A stretch of 64,000 bases of DNA from Rhodococcus sp. OK302 (GTDB lineage Bacteria; Actinomycetota; Actinomycetes; Mycobacteriales; Mycobacteriaceae): the NCBI RefSeq assembly GCF_002245895.1, contig NZ_NPJZ01000001.1, positions 5,492,501 through 5,556,500 of the forward strand, in the 5' to 3' direction. A program made the position numbers and the translations under genes. Below, piece by piece: positions 1 to 15,181 of the stretch; the first letter of the stretch is position 1, and every line of letters begins with the position of its first letter. The notes beneath the pieces are model-generated. The model was not told the DNA's origin and made no database searches. It saw only the letters and a list, made by a program, of their open reading frames with translations.

Positions 1-92
1 ACGGCTTCATGTACGGCCGCGCATTCCGCGACCTGGACAATCACGTCTGGGAGGTCATGTGGATGGATCCCGCCGCGACGGTTCCCCAGTAA
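1..92 (+). CDS. VOC (glyoxalase/bleomycin-resistance) family protein, C-terminal end only
   Basis: The frame is open from the left edge and ends at TAA 90-92. The visible 29 residues contain DLDNHVWEVMWMDP, a typical final strand of vicinal-oxygen-chelate proteins, where the Glu in HVWEV is commonly a metal ligand. The N-terminal part lies outside the window, so the substrate cannot be guessed. The gene converges on the ECF sigma factor gene and is separated from it by a hairpin terminator. Confidence 0.75.
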   Translation, partial: GFMYGRAFRDLDNHVWEVMWMDPAATVPQ

Positions 93-112
93 ATCGAGAG
101 TCGACTACCGGA

Positions 113-144
113 GGGATGTGCGAGTCAATGCACTCGCACATCCC
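113..144. terminator. Bidirectional hairpin terminator
   Basis: A perfect 13-bp stem (113-125 pairs with 132-144) with a 6-nt loop lies between the convergent VOC and sigma-factor genes. It has no strong T tract, as is common for actinobacterial terminators. Confidence 0.75.
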
Positions 145-150
145 CTTCTC

Positions 151-1125
151 CTACAGTTCCGCCGGCAGCCCGAACCGTGCGAACAGGGTCAGATCAAAGA
201 AACAGGTCACGTGTGAGATCCCGGATTCGGTCACGTCGAGTACATGCAACTGGAAGGCACGGTGAACACCGTCCGGCTCTCGCATGTAGAGCCCGAACGC
301 CGGTTGCCCGTTGGCCGCGGTCGGCAGCAATCGCATCGCACCGGGTCCGTCGGCCGGGCACTTGTTCCCGATGAGCTGCCCGATCGCCTCAGGACCCCGG
401 TACCAACCTTCGAAGGGCGGCATCTCCCAGATCGCGTCTCGCGTGAACATCGCAACGATGGCGTCGACGTCGTAATCTTCGAAGCTGCGGACATACTCGC
501 GAAGCATCGTCCTGGCCGCGTCACTAGTCGGTTCCACCAGGTCGTCTTCGGTGGGCCCGATTGCGTTGAGCTGTGCGCGAGCGCGCTGTAGAACACTGTT
601 GACGGCAGTGGTTGTGGTGTCCAGTGCCGTCGCCACCTCCGCGGCCTTCCATTGCAGAACGTCGCGCAACACCAATACGGCTCGCTGCCTCGGCGACAAA
701 TGCTGCAAAGCAGCGATCAGGGCAAGGCGGACGGAATCGCGACGCACGACCATTACTGCCGGGTCATTAACATCGCTCAACGACGAGTCTGCAATGGGTT
801 CGAGCCAGGCGATCTCATGACGTTCGACCAGGTCATCCGAAGGATCTGAACTGGGCGCGCCCAAACCAACAGGAAGCGGACGCCGCGCACGTCCCTCCAA
901 TGCCGTCAAACACGTGTTGGTCGCGATACGGTAGAGCCAAGTCCGAAACGATGACTGGCCGCGGAATCCCGAATACCCCCGCCACGCTCGGATGAAAGTC
1001 TCCTGGACCTGGTCTTCCGCGTCGTGAATAGAACCCATCATGCGATAGCAATGCGCCTGAAGCTCACGGCGGTACGGATCGGCAAGGGTCAGGAAGTCAC
1101 TGTCCAACGCCTGATCGACTGTCAT
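151..1125 (-). CDS. ECF-type RNA polymerase sigma factor with SnoaL-like C-terminal domain (SigG/TIGR02960-like)
   Basis: The 324-aa product has sigma region 2 at about residues 14-80 (DAEDQVQETFIRAW core) and region 4 at about 130-185 (LSPRQRAVLVLRDVLQWKAAEVA, helix-turn-helix). The last ~120 residues form a SnoaL/NTF2-like domain (DYDVDAIVAMFTRDAIWEMPP). ECF factors of this build are usually controlled through the C-terminal domain rather than by a linked anti-sigma factor, and no anti-sigma gene is visible here. ATG 1125 is supported by a TAGGCT -10-like hexamer ending 6 nt upstream, which implies a leaderless transcript. The family call is firm; the SigG orthology is from memory of the mycobacterial family. 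Confidence 0.9.
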   Translation of the reverse strand: MTVDQALDSDFLTLADPYRRELQAHCYRMMGSIHDAEDQVQETFIRAWRGYSGFRGQSSFRTWLYRIATNTCLTALEGRARRPLPVGLGAPSSDPSDDLVERHEIAWLEPIADSSLSDVNDPAVMVVRRDSVRLALIAALQHLSPRQRAVLVLRDVLQWKAAEVATALDTTTTAVNSVLQRARAQLNAIGPTEDDLVEPTSDAARTMLREYVRSFEDYDVDAIVAMFTRDAIWEMPPFEGWYRGPEAIGQLIGNKCPADGPGAMRLLPTAANGQPAFGLYMREPDGVHRAFQLHVLDVTESGISHVTCFFDLTLFARFGLPAEL

Positions 1126-1131
1126 TTGTTC

Positions 1132-1137
1132 AGCCTA
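1132..1137 (-). promoter_or_regulatory. Leaderless-type -10 element for the sigma factor gene
   Basis: TAGGCT (TANNNT) read on the minus strand sits 6 nt before ATG 1125. No Shine-Dalgarno sequence is present, so transcription probably starts at the start codon. Confidence 0.45.
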
Positions 1138-1360
1138 AATGCGCGCGGCGGGATTGGCAGGAGTTGACGACATTTTGATCAAGCCGTCGACCGCATCCCT
1201 GGCGACACCAGTTCCACTTCGAAGCAGAACGACGTACGTTCGCAGCGCTGGAACGACGTGTATTCGATTGCACGGCAATAAGAAACGGTATCCACATTTG
1301 ACGCCGGCGCAAGATCCGCTCGGCAAGCTGCGACGTCAATTCAACGGAAGGTAACCCCCG

Positions 1361-2116
1361 ATGAGCACATCAGATCCGATCACATCCGCCTTGAAAGGTC
1401 TCACCCTGAAGGAGATGGATGCCGCGACGCTCGTCTTCGCGATCGAGAACGCAGTCGACGAGATGTCGATACAAAGTGGCACCCTGCGCCTCGCGATGGA
1501 GGTCGCCACACTCGCACATCTCGAGCAGTCCCGAAAGAACGGGATCAAATCCGACATTGATCCCTACATCGTTCACCCTTTGCGAAATGTGCTGCGGCTG
1601 ATTCGGTACGGATGCGCCGACGCCGACGTCCTGGCCGCGACTGCCCTCCACGACACAGTCGAAGACCAACCGCAGAAACTCATACCCCTGCTCGGCGGAA
1701 TTCCCATTGATAACGAGGAACCTAACGAGATGCGGCAGCGCGCCTTGACGCTCATCGCGGAGCGCTTTAGCCCCAAGATTGCTGAAATCGTTGCAGCAGT
1801 TACTAATCCAATCAACTACGGACAGGACGGCAACGCATCTGGATACCGCGACCACGTCGTCGACGCTATTTCGGATCCTTCGGTATTTCTGGTGAAGTTC
1901 AGCGACTTCGTCGACAACGCCGGCAGCGTCAAGTACCTGGCGACGACGCCGAGGCTGAAACTGATCGCCAAGTACGAACCTCTCGTTGAACCTTTCACGG
2001 AGGCCGCACGATCCCTCGGCAGCACATTGAATCTGCCGCAGGCGGGCCTCGATGGAATTGCAGAGCACATCGCCACAATCGAATCGGACTTCGCGCGATT
2101 GCGCGCTTCGAACTAG
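1361..2116 (+). CDS. HD-domain phosphohydrolase, RelA/SpoT-hydrolase-like, stand-alone
   Basis: The 251-aa protein carries an HD-type metal-dependent phosphohydrolase core. It includes AMEVATLAHLEQSRKNG, then YIVHPLRNVLRLI and ALHDTVED, matching the His, His-Asp and Glu-Asp motifs of the (p)ppGpp-hydrolase half of RelA/SpoT and MESH1-like enzymes. No synthetase or TGS domain is present, so hydrolysis of ppGpp or another nucleotide is an inference. ATG 1361 follows a GGAAGG ribosome-binding site. It is divergent from the sigma factor gene across 235 bp. Confidence 0.8.
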   Translation: MSTSDPITSALKGLTLKEMDAATLVFAIENAVDEMSIQSGTLRLAMEVATLAHLEQSRKNGIKSDIDPYIVHPLRNVLRLIRYGCADADVLAATALHDTVEDQPQKLIPLLGGIPIDNEEPNEMRQRALTLIAERFSPKIAEIVAAVTNPINYGQDGNASGYRDHVVDAISDPSVFLVKFSDFVDNAGSVKYLATTPRLKLIAKYEPLVEPFTEAARSLGSTLNLPQAGLDGIAEHIATIESDFARLRASN

Positions 2117-2227
2117 AGGTCTGGTGTCGTCCGATCGGATGAATTTGGCGTAGAAAGCACCCAACCAGACAAACGCGGCGATAGCCTGCAGGTTTCCGGA
2201 TGAGGCGTTCCTACGAAAGGGCCCGAC

Positions 2228-4741
2228 GTGAGCGACGACAGGTCAGCACCACCACCGCCACCTCCACCGCCGCCAGCCCAACCTCCGTCTGGCCCGCCTC
2301 CCTACGAACAAGGCCCCATCGACCAGACGCAGCAACGCACGCCGGGACCCTACGGATACCCGCCGCAGCAGGCGCCACTCCCCTACGGATACCCGCCGCA
2401 ACCGCCAAATCCGGGATGGGTATCCGGCGCCCAACAATTCGGGCCACCAGTCAGCCCGGCCGCTCCCGGAACGAAACGGGGAAAGGGCGTGTGGACCGCA
2501 CTGGTCGCCGTCGTGGCGGTACTGGCTCTCACGGCAGGGTCCGTCGTCGCATTTCAGTATTTCCGAAACTCGGACGAGACCGTCGCACTTCCGCCCGGCA
2601 TGACACAGGGCACCTTTCCGACTGCGCCAGAAGTTGCCTGGACAGCCGACCCGCACGACTACATGTCGGGACCTACAGCGTCGTTCATCAATCCTGAATT
2701 CGGCAGTCGCCAGTATCTTGCGACCGGCTTCCTCGATGTGGGCGACAAGGTCATTGCGGCTGTCGCGAAAACACGCACGGATTCCAACGAAGTACGGCTG
2801 ATTGCCCTGAACTCGAGAACCGGCGCGCTGGAGTGGTCCGCACCGAGCACGTTTGGCGGCGGTTGCGCAAACGGTGTTGTCGAGGGCGTCCTCCCGTGCA
2901 TCGAATCAGACTTCGGGCGCAACCCGAAAATGAAGTCCTTCAACGTTCACGACGGCACCGTCCGGAGCGAATCCAATCTCTCCCCAAACACTGTGGCAAT
3001 CTCGGTGGGCGAAGGATACGTCTTCACCGCTGCTTACGGCCCCAGCGAAGGTGAATACACACTGACCAAAGGCAGTGTCGACAATCCGGCGTCAGAGTGG
3101 TCTCGAGCCTATTCGACCAAGAAGTGCGGAGTTGGCAGCGGCGACCACTACGCACTCGAGGTCTCGGACGGACTCGTATCGTTGTCAGGTGTCGGCGGGG
3201 TAATTGCGCATACATCCGACGGGTCGGTCGTCGCCGAAGATACTGCGTGGGCCAGTCCGGTCCCAGGATTCGGGGCCGTTGCGGGAATATGCAGTGGAAA
3301 CACGAATAAACTCACCGTCACCCCGACGTACTTCCATGCATCCGGCGCGGTGGCGTTCACTGCGGACGCGTCCGTCTCGCCCACGGACTTCGTCGCATCA
3401 CCGCGATCCGACATTCCCCTGATCATGTCCGACGGCACCGCCCGCGAGCACGACGGAACAGTCAAATGGTCTACTCCCCAAAGAGATTCAAACTACGCCG
3501 GAGCCACAGCCGTCCTCGGGGACGTAGTGGTCCAGCGCGGAACCAGTTCGACTACGGCACTCGACCTGGAAAGCGGTTCCCTACGGTGGGAGACGTCGGA
3601 ATATCTACTGACAACTTCCACCAGTCTGGTCACCGATGGAGCGAACTTGATCGGGATTACCGCTGACGACGAGATTGTGGCCGTAAGCGCAGCCGACGGT
3701 TCAACGGTGTGGTCCACATCCGTGATCGACGACCAGGAAAGCAGTCGAACAAAATTCGGTACTGCCGGGAATGGATTCGTCTACGCGTCGAACACGTCCA
3801 TCGCAATGTTCGAACCGACTGGTCCGCCGTCGCATGTCCCCGACAGCGTGAGCGTCTCATCCGGAGCGAATACGGACTCCGGTGGCGATCAGTACGTAAC
3901 CAAATGCGGATCGGCACCGACGTTCACACCAACTGACATCATCACCGACACCGGCGCACTGATCGTCACGATGCGCATCACCGCGACCTGCCCGGGCGGC
4001 GACATACTCGCATCCGACACCACAAGCATCTCGATATCCGACGGCGCCGCCAATGTCGCAGCTGCGGTATTCGACTTCTCCGATTCCCCACTCGTGTTGC
4101 CACACACCACAAGCGGTTCCTCCAACTCATCTGCGTCTGCAGGCGAATCGGTACAGCGCAAATTCAGGTTTCCGATCGGTACATTCTGGAGAACTCCCGA
4201 TACGTTGTCCGGCAAATCCGGAGGAAGCTGGAACAAGATACTCGTCGAATGCGTCGAGTCCGGGAACGCCAGTGCAACAACTGGCGTTGTGGGACAGCAT
4301 GTTCCGAACGCCAAGATGGAGGCGACGGGCCCCGCCACACCGCAAACCGGAGATGCCGAATCAGCTGCCTTCGATGCACTGCGCGCCCTGGCGACGGCGG
4401 ATTCGTCGTCCGTCAGTTCCGAACTCGCCGACCGCTGGGTGCCGCAGCTCAGTTCGAAGCGACCGGGATTGGTGGCCGAGGGTAAGACGTGGAACAACTC
4501 GGCGACACTCGAGGAGCACCTCGCCTTACGACTGAAGTATCCCCAGGTTCGACTGCTGTGGTCGGGCGATTGGAGCGTGTTCAGTGCTCCCGACTTCTGG
4601 ATCACGATCGCCGGCGTCACCTTCCCCGATCCTGACGGAGCACTCGGCTGGTGCGTCGGCAACGGCCTCGACCGTGACCACTGTTATGCGAAGTTGGTGA
4701 GCAAGACCCATTCGATCGAAGGCAGCACAAAAACTCGCTGA
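2228..4741 (+). CDS. Membrane-anchored protein with proline-rich N-terminus and PQQ-like beta-propeller
   Basis: The 837-aa product starts at GTG 2228 behind a GAAAGG site. Residues ~5-70 are Pro/Tyr/Gln-rich and contain a PYGYPPQ-type repeat. One membrane segment lies at about 88-110 (TALVAVVAVLALTAGSVVAF), so the rest is predicted extracytoplasmic. Residues ~130-530 show PQQ/quinoprotein-like blades (LIALNSRTGALEWSA, ALDLESGSLRWE, AVSAADGSTVWST). The Ser/Thr-rich C-terminal part ends in a compact Cys-containing domain. Actinobacterial proteins of this build usually have structural or sensory roles; no catalytic motif is seen and the function is unknown. Confidence 0.8.
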   Translation: MSDDRSAPPPPPPPPPAQPPSGPPPYEQGPIDQTQQRTPGPYGYPPQQAPLPYGYPPQPPNPGWVSGAQQFGPPVSPAAPGTKRGKGVWTALVAVVAVLALTAGSVVAFQYFRNSDETVALPPGMTQGTFPTAPEVAWTADPHDYMSGPTASFINPEFGSRQYLATGFLDVGDKVIAAVAKTRTDSNEVRLIALNSRTGALEWSAPSTFGGGCANGVVEGVLPCIESDFGRNPKMKSFNVHDGTVRSESNLSPNTVAISVGEGYVFTAAYGPSEGEYTLTKGSVDNPASEWSRAYSTKKCGVGSGDHYALEVSDGLVSLSGVGGVIAHTSDGSVVAEDTAWASPVPGFGAVAGICSGNTNKLTVTPTYFHASGAVAFTADASVSPTDFVASPRSDIPLIMSDGTAREHDGTVKWSTPQRDSNYAGATAVLGDVVVQRGTSSTTALDLESGSLRWETSEYLLTTSTSLVTDGANLIGITADDEIVAVSAADGSTVWSTSVIDDQESSRTKFGTAGNGFVYASNTSIAMFEPTGPPSHVPDSVSVSSGANTDSGGDQYVTKCGSAPTFTPTDIITDTGALIVTMRITATCPGGDILASDTTSISISDGAANVAAAVFDFSDSPLVLPHTTSGSSNSSASAGESVQRKFRFPIGTFWRTPDTLSGKSGGSWNKILVECVESGNASATTGVVGQHVPNAKMEATGPATPQTGDAESAAFDALRALATADSSSVSSELADRWVPQLSSKRPGLVAEGKTWNNSATLEEHLALRLKYPQVRLLWSGDWSVFSAPDFWITIAGVTFPDPDGALGWCVGNGLDRDHCYAKLVSKTHSIEGSTKTR

Positions 4742-5291
4742 TTCCCTCAGCTCGCCAGGTCTTCGAACAACCTGCCGCTGCCGACTTCGTGTACACAAAT
4801 GGACGGATAGCCGAAGGAAGAAATACCCACCGGTAGTACCGATCGGTAATATTCGCGCAATCCCAGAATTCGGCAACGGAATCAAATTTGTTACCAGCGA
4901 GTATTCAAATTCATCCACATTTACTTCCACCGTGATACGCGTCACAAGCTCGAAAGTTGTTGGAGCACAGCGCGTTAAACGGTAGGCGTAACCATGGTTC
5001 ACGTTGACTAATACACTTCAATTCGCCGAGGTGACACGAGCGGCGACATACTGCATCCTTGAATAAACCGGGCATTGCCTGGGAGCCGACATACGATGTA
5101 ACTCATTAATGATTGGAGCGGTTCTGAGTCCATGCACTATGCGTGATGCCGCAACTCGACATCACCGGACTCAACAGACCGAACTGACAGTCATCTGTCG
5201 ATGCGCACTCGGGGGATTGTGACGCACGATCAGCCCATATCGCAACGATCACAACGTACGTGACGCAAGAATCTCATCAAGGACGGTGGCA
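4742..5291. other. 550-bp intergenic region without a supportable gene
   Basis: This is the longest gene-free stretch in the window and is more AT-rich around 4850-4990. The only open frame of note is antisense and runs into the upstream gene, so it was rejected. A 12-bp palindrome lies at 4837-4848. The region must hold the promoter of the giant carboxylase gene, but I cannot place its -10/-35 with confidence. Confidence 0.6.
4837..4848. promoter_or_regulatory. 12-bp perfect palindrome, possible repressor operator
   Basis: TACCGATCGGTA is a perfect palindrome and is preceded by a related half-site (ACCGGTAGTACC). The shape fits a TetR-type operator, but it sits about 445 bp upstream of the carboxylase start and no cognate regulator is adjacent. 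Confidence 0.3.
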
Positions 5292-10781
<5,490 letters not shown>

Positions 10782-10827
10782 CGAGGGATGAAGCGAGCAA
10801 TTGCGAAGTAGCTAGCCCGTACTGACA

Positions 10828-10865
10828 GACGTGGCCCCAGCCGGACATTCGGCTGGGGCCACGTC
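10828..10865. terminator. Strong bidirectional hairpin terminator
   Basis: A 16-bp perfect stem (10828-10843 with 10850-10865, core GTGGCCCCAGCCG) and a 6-nt loop lie between the convergent carboxylase gene and the 90-aa protein gene. Confidence 0.85.
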
Positions 10866-10871
10866 CGTATT

Positions 10872-11144
10872 TCAGACTCCTTCGAGCGCTTCGCCGACTT
10901 CCTCGAGAATTCGGTTGTGCTGCTCCGTCGCCAACAAATGCCCAGCAGCGATGGTGAGCGCTATCGGCCACTCGATGATCTCGAAGGCCACCATCAATCC
11001 CATTGCGGCAAAGTAGGCAAGCTGCTCCGGCGGCGGCACCGGCACCGCCCCGAGTACCGGAAGATTCAGTTCGAATCGATGAGCCGAACGGACTGCTTCG
11101 ACTGTGGAACGTTGGTCGAGAACTTCGGCGGCCTGCTGAGACAT
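10872..11144 (-). CDS. Small conserved hypothetical protein next to the P-type ATPase
   Basis: The 90-aa product begins MSQQAAEVLDQRSTVEAVRS and has a hydrophobic middle (LAYFAAMGLMVAFEIIEWPIALTIAAGHL) followed by an acidic tail, so it may be membrane-associated. ATG 11144 is chosen over the upstream in-frame start because AAGGA lies 8 nt before it. It sits downstream of the P-type ATPase on the same strand, and the 90-aa / large ATPase / ~130-aa order recalls the M. tuberculosis ctpH neighbourhood (Rv0424c-Rv0426c, from memory). No function is assigned. Confidence 0.7.
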   Translation of the reverse strand: MSQQAAEVLDQRSTVEAVRSAHRFELNLPVLGAVPVPPPEQLAYFAAMGLMVAFEIIEWPIALTIAAGHLLATEQHNRILEEVGEALEGV

Positions 11145-11322
11145 GGTCCGATTCCTTACGTTTTCTCGTACGTGCATCCGCGTTCAACGAGCCGACACCT
11201 TGGCCGAGCACGCTGTGTGTCGTGTCCGAATCTTTGCTTCACTCCTTGTCCCAGGTCCTGACCCCACCAATCCGCGAGGTCTACGCAGTACTGATCCGAC
11301 TCGGTGTTCTCCGAATCGTCGA

Positions 11323-14300
11323 TTAACTTTCAGCGGCCACCAACTTCTCGACCACTCGAGGCATCATGGCGGCAAGAGCCGTCGCGGCGGAAGCGCACCC
11401 GACAGCCTGGAACCAGGCAAGTGGTCCCAGCGGAGTGCAGCCCAGGAACTGGCTCACCACCGGCGTACTGACAAGTGCACTGAGCACGGCGACGGATCCC
11501 ACGGCCGTCACGACAACCAGCGGACTTCGTGATTCGATCAATGTCTGCCCGAGCTGAGTCCCCACCAACGCAACCAATGCCACGGTCGACGCTCGGCGTC
11601 GACGGCCGGTGCCCCGGGCAAGAATCCAGGCCGACAATGCGCCGAGTGCTGTTGCGCCCCCACGAATCGTGATGGTGCGCCACAGGTCGTCGGTGTCTGA
11701 CCCGCGAGTATCCATCTGGCGCTCGACCGTCGGCGTGCTGACTGCGAGTGCTGCTGCGGGCAATGCATCAGTCATCAGGTTGACCAACAACATTTGCCGC
11801 GCGTTGAGCGGAGACTCCCCCGACAATGCGCTGCCCGTCAACGCAAATGCAACCTCTCCGGCATTACCGCCGAGGAGGACGCCCACCGCCGAACGTACGC
11901 GTCGCCAGAGCTGGGCACCTTCGTCGAGCGCATCGATCAATCCGCTCACGCGACCGTCCAACAGAACGATATCCGCAGCGCCACGAGCCGGATCACTGTC
12001 CGACGCCGCCACCCCGATACCCACGCTGGCAGCGCGGATCGCGGCCGCGTCGTTGGCACCGTCGCCGACCATCGCACACACCGATCCGCCTGCCTCCAGC
12101 GCATGAACGACCTGCACCTTGTGCTCCGGTGTCATCCGGGCGAACACAGTTCGCTCCGTGACTATCGACTCCCGCTCACTGCGCGAGAGGCTCTCCCACT
12201 CCGAGCCGGTGACAACATCATTCGGGTGCGCGGACATACCCAACTCCGACGCGACCGCCGCTGCGGTGAGCGGGTGATCGCCGGTGAGCAACCGGATTCC
12301 GAGATCGCGTCCTTGAAGGTCCTCCACAAGTTTTCGGGCGTCCGATCTCAAAGTGTCCGAGAGGCCGAGCAATCCCACCGGCTCCAAGCCCGAAGTACAG
12401 CATTGCTCGAGAAAGTCCGGATCCTGCGCTGCCCGCTGGGCATCCGACTCGGAAAGCTCGCGGTGAGCCACCGCGATCACTCTGAGTCCGCGCTCAGCCA
12501 TACTCCGAACATGCTGTGCAGAAACACTTTTCGGAGCAGCACTCGCCGATACGAACTCCGGTGAACCCTTGAGCGCAATTCGACGACCGATCAACGCCGC
12601 CGAATACGGTCGGCCCGACCGAAACGGCACCAGCGCCGATGCCTGAGCACCCCCGAACACCAACGGACGCTTCAACACTTCCTCGGCTGCACTCACGACA
12701 GCCGAATCAGTCGAGTGAAAGACCTGGTCGCCCGTGCTGGCCAGCGCACTTCGTGCGGCAACTTCCAGAATTCGATCACCGTTCCAACCGTCGACGCGTT
12801 CGACCGCCGCCACGCGAAGATGGTTCTCGCTCAATGTCCCGGTCTTGTCGAAACAGACGCAATCAACGCGTCCCAATGCCTCGATCGAACGCGGTGCTCG
12901 AACCAGTGCGCCCACCGAAGTCAGCCTCCGAGCGGCGGCCTGCTGCGCGAGGGTCGCCACCAGCGGCAAGCCCTCCGGCACGGCCGCAACCGCGACCGCT
13001 ACTCCGCCGGTGACTGCTTGGCGCAGCGCAGTACCGCGGAGCAAGCCCATCGCAGTGACCAACGCGCCGCCGCCGATGCTGACGGGAAGAGTCTTCTTGG
13101 TCAGCTCACGCAAGCGGCTCGACAATCCGACGTCGGGTCCGACTCTCGGTTCACGGACGTCGACCTTGCGTGCCTCGGTCGACGAACCGACGGCGGTCAC
13201 TGTTCCCTGGCCGGCCCCGGCTACGACGGTGGTTCCGGCGTAGACCATGCAACTACGCTCGGCCACCGGGACGCCCGGAGTGGCGCGGGTCTGCTTCTCG
13301 ACGGGCATGGATTCACCGGTCAGCGAAGACTCGTCGATCTCGAGCGACTCACAGCGGACGAGTCGACAATCGACCGGAACTACATCGCCAGGTTCGATGT
13401 CGACGATGTCTCCGACCGTCAACTCGTCAGCGGGAACCCGCTCCGCAGCATCCGAACGTGGCGATACTCGGCGAGCCAACGGCTCCTGAACTCGAAGTAA
13501 CTCGCGAACAACACGTTCCGAGTGCAGCCTCTGCATCGCGGACAGCGTTGCATTGCCCGCCAGAACCGAACCGACCAGGACGGCATCGATCGGCGAGCCC
13601 AAGATCGCACTGGCCGCGGATCCTGTTGCCAGCACCGGCGTCAACGGATCCGCCAACTCGGATCGCACCGCGCCCAACGCTTCCCGAGCGAGCCGGACCG
13701 GTGCCAGGACAAACGAAACCGCCTCCACGCTGCGCGACGATCGGATCTCAGCCTCGTTCGACGGCAACTCGCGCAACACTTCTTCGACACCTAGTTCGTG
13801 CCAGTCGTTGCGCGAACTTCCGGCCGGAACGTCGGCTCTCAGCGCAGATCGAGCCAAACGATAGCCCGTCCACAGCGCCGCTCCGGCACCGACGGTGACC
13901 GGACCGGGCCCCCGACCGCGCACACCGGGAAGCATCACCAAAGCTCCCAGTAGCGAAGCTCCACTTGATAATTCGACGCCGCGCCGTGTCGCGGTTCGCG
14001 CCGCGGGGAGGGCGTGCAGCACCCGCCACACACCGGCAAGTCCGTGATCGAGAATATCCGCGGCCGGCGGCGCGCAGCCGGGTTCGGCGACCCCGATACG
14101 TACGACGGCCGGTCCAGACAGATCGGACGCCGTGACCACAGCAACGTGTGCACCGGCGGCGGACAATGCCGTCAACGCAGACTCCAGCGCCTCGTCGATG
14201 TCGGCGGGTGCTGGATACAGTTGATCGAATCCCCCGCGAAGCGACCCAAGGCTGTCCACATCGATACCGACTGCCTGCACGCCGGCCGTATGCAACTGGG

Positions 14301-15177
14301 CAACTACCGCTTCCGCCAGAGCTTTTCGCTCGGGTATGACCAGAACCTCGGCGCCGTCGATGCTGTGCCGGCCGACTGCGAGTTCGCCGTTTCTCAACTT
14401 TTGCCGAGCGCAGTTCCACACTTCCACACGATCTGCATCTGCCACTCCGCGAATATCAGCCACCCGGAGTTTCTCGGCGAGGAGTACCCGAGGATCGATC
14501 AGTACCGTGTCGACTCGGTCGAGTTTTCTCACCGCACCCGGATCCACGACCAACGATCCCTCCCGCCGCCACAGTTCCCGCGTCAGCATCGCAGCGAACG
14601 ACTCCCGGGAAACACGTAACGCCCGCGGCGACGCGACCCGAACCGCAGTTGCTGCAGTCTCCGAACTACCTGTCACACAAGCGATCACTCCGGCGGCCGT
14701 CAGTTGGCCGAGAGCCGCCCGATCCGCCTGACGTTCACCGAGTCCCTTGACCTCCAACTCCTCGATATCGGACGAGGCCGAAGACTGCGCGACGCCCCAC
14801 TCGGATGACGCCCTCCGCAGATTCCACGCCTCGTCGAGTCGGAGCGACCGCAGGCCCACGTCCACGAGCAGTGCCGCTGGAGCCTGCGTCAGCACATCAG
14901 CCACCGAGGTGGCGGACTCGAGAACGACGTCGGTCAACGAACGACCGATGACCTGCTCAACCCGTTTTCGTAGACGTGGTTGGTAATTCACCGCTGCCAC
15001 CCCGGCGGCGAGCAACGACGATCCCGGTATCAGCGGCACTCGAGCCAATGAACCCGCAAGTGCCGGAACGATTCCCGTAGCTGCGACTGACGTGGTGAAC
15101 ACCCGGGCGATCAGATCCCCGGCAGGTGCCGCCCGAGCGGCGTTCGAAACGAGAGAAGGAAGCACTGCCGAAAACAT
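11323..15177 (-). CDS. P-type cation-transporting ATPase (CtpH/CtpI-like) with long N-terminal extension
   Basis: The ~1284-aa integral membrane pump has the actuator motif SSLTGES, the phosphorylation motif CFDKTGTL (Asp at about residue 777) and the hinge motif MVGDGANDAAA, followed by C-terminal membrane segments. The N-terminal ~450 residues look like a decayed second copy of the P-domain: VDTVLIDPRVLL (about residue 228) replaces VDCVCFDKTGTL. The transported ion is not evident. ATG 15177 is preferred because it starts 4 nt after the upstream gene's stop; ATG 15270 would overlap that gene by ~90 nt. It is translationally coupled to the upstream small gene. Confidence 0.88.
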   Translation of the reverse strand: MFSAVLPSLVSNAARAAPAGDLIARVFTTSVAATGIVPALAGSLARVPLIPGSSLLAAGVAAVNYQPRLRKRVEQVIGRSLTDVVLESATSVADVLTQAPAALLVDVGLRSLRLDEAWNLRRASSEWGVAQSSASSDIEELEVKGLGERQADRAALGQLTAAGVIACVTGSSETAATAVRVASPRALRVSRESFAAMLTRELWRREGSLVVDPGAVRKLDRVDTVLIDPRVLLAEKLRVADIRGVADADRVEVWNCARQKLRNGELAVGRHSIDGAEVLVIPERKALAEAVVAQLHTAGVQAVGIDVDSLGSLRGGFDQLYPAPADIDEALESALTALSAAGAHVAVVTASDLSGPAVVRIGVAEPGCAPPAADILDHGLAGVWRVLHALPAARTATRRGVELSSGASLLGALVMLPGVRGRGPGPVTVGAGAALWTGYRLARSALRADVPAGSSRNDWHELGVEEVLRELPSNEAEIRSSRSVEAVSFVLAPVRLAREALGAVRSELADPLTPVLATGSAASAILGSPIDAVLVGSVLAGNATLSAMQRLHSERVVRELLRVQEPLARRVSPRSDAAERVPADELTVGDIVDIEPGDVVPVDCRLVRCESLEIDESSLTGESMPVEKQTRATPGVPVAERSCMVYAGTTVVAGAGQGTVTAVGSSTEARKVDVREPRVGPDVGLSSRLRELTKKTLPVSIGGGALVTAMGLLRGTALRQAVTGGVAVAVAAVPEGLPLVATLAQQAAARRLTSVGALVRAPRSIEALGRVDCVCFDKTGTLSENHLRVAAVERVDGWNGDRILEVAARSALASTGDQVFHSTDSAVVSAAEEVLKRPLVFGGAQASALVPFRSGRPYSAALIGRRIALKGSPEFVSASAAPKSVSAQHVRSMAERGLRVIAVAHRELSESDAQRAAQDPDFLEQCCTSGLEPVGLLGLSDTLRSDARKLVEDLQGRDLGIRLLTGDHPLTAAAVASELGMSAHPNDVVTGSEWESLSRSERESIVTERTVFARMTPEHKVQVVHALEAGGSVCAMVGDGANDAAAIRAASVGIGVAASDSDPARGAADIVLLDGRVSGLIDALDEGAQLWRRVRSAVGVLLGGNAGEVAFALTGSALSGESPLNARQMLLVNLMTDALPAAALAVSTPTVERQMDTRGSDTDDLWRTITIRGGATALGALSAWILARGTGRRRRASTVALVALVGTQLGQTLIESRSPLVVVTAVGSVAVLSALVSTPVVSQFLGCTPLGPLAWFQAVGCASAATALAAMMPRVVEKLVAAES

Positions 15178-15181
15178 TCTC

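Noticed and set aside
2228..2440. Direct DNA repeats in the beta-propeller gene's N-terminus
   Set aside because: They encode the Pro/Tyr-rich PYGYPPQ repeat and are explained as coding low-complexity, not a regulatory or mobile repeat.
4526..5002. 158-aa minus-strand frame extending into the 550-bp gap
   Set aside because: Half of it is antisense to the beta-propeller gene, it has no RBS and the translation resembles nothing.
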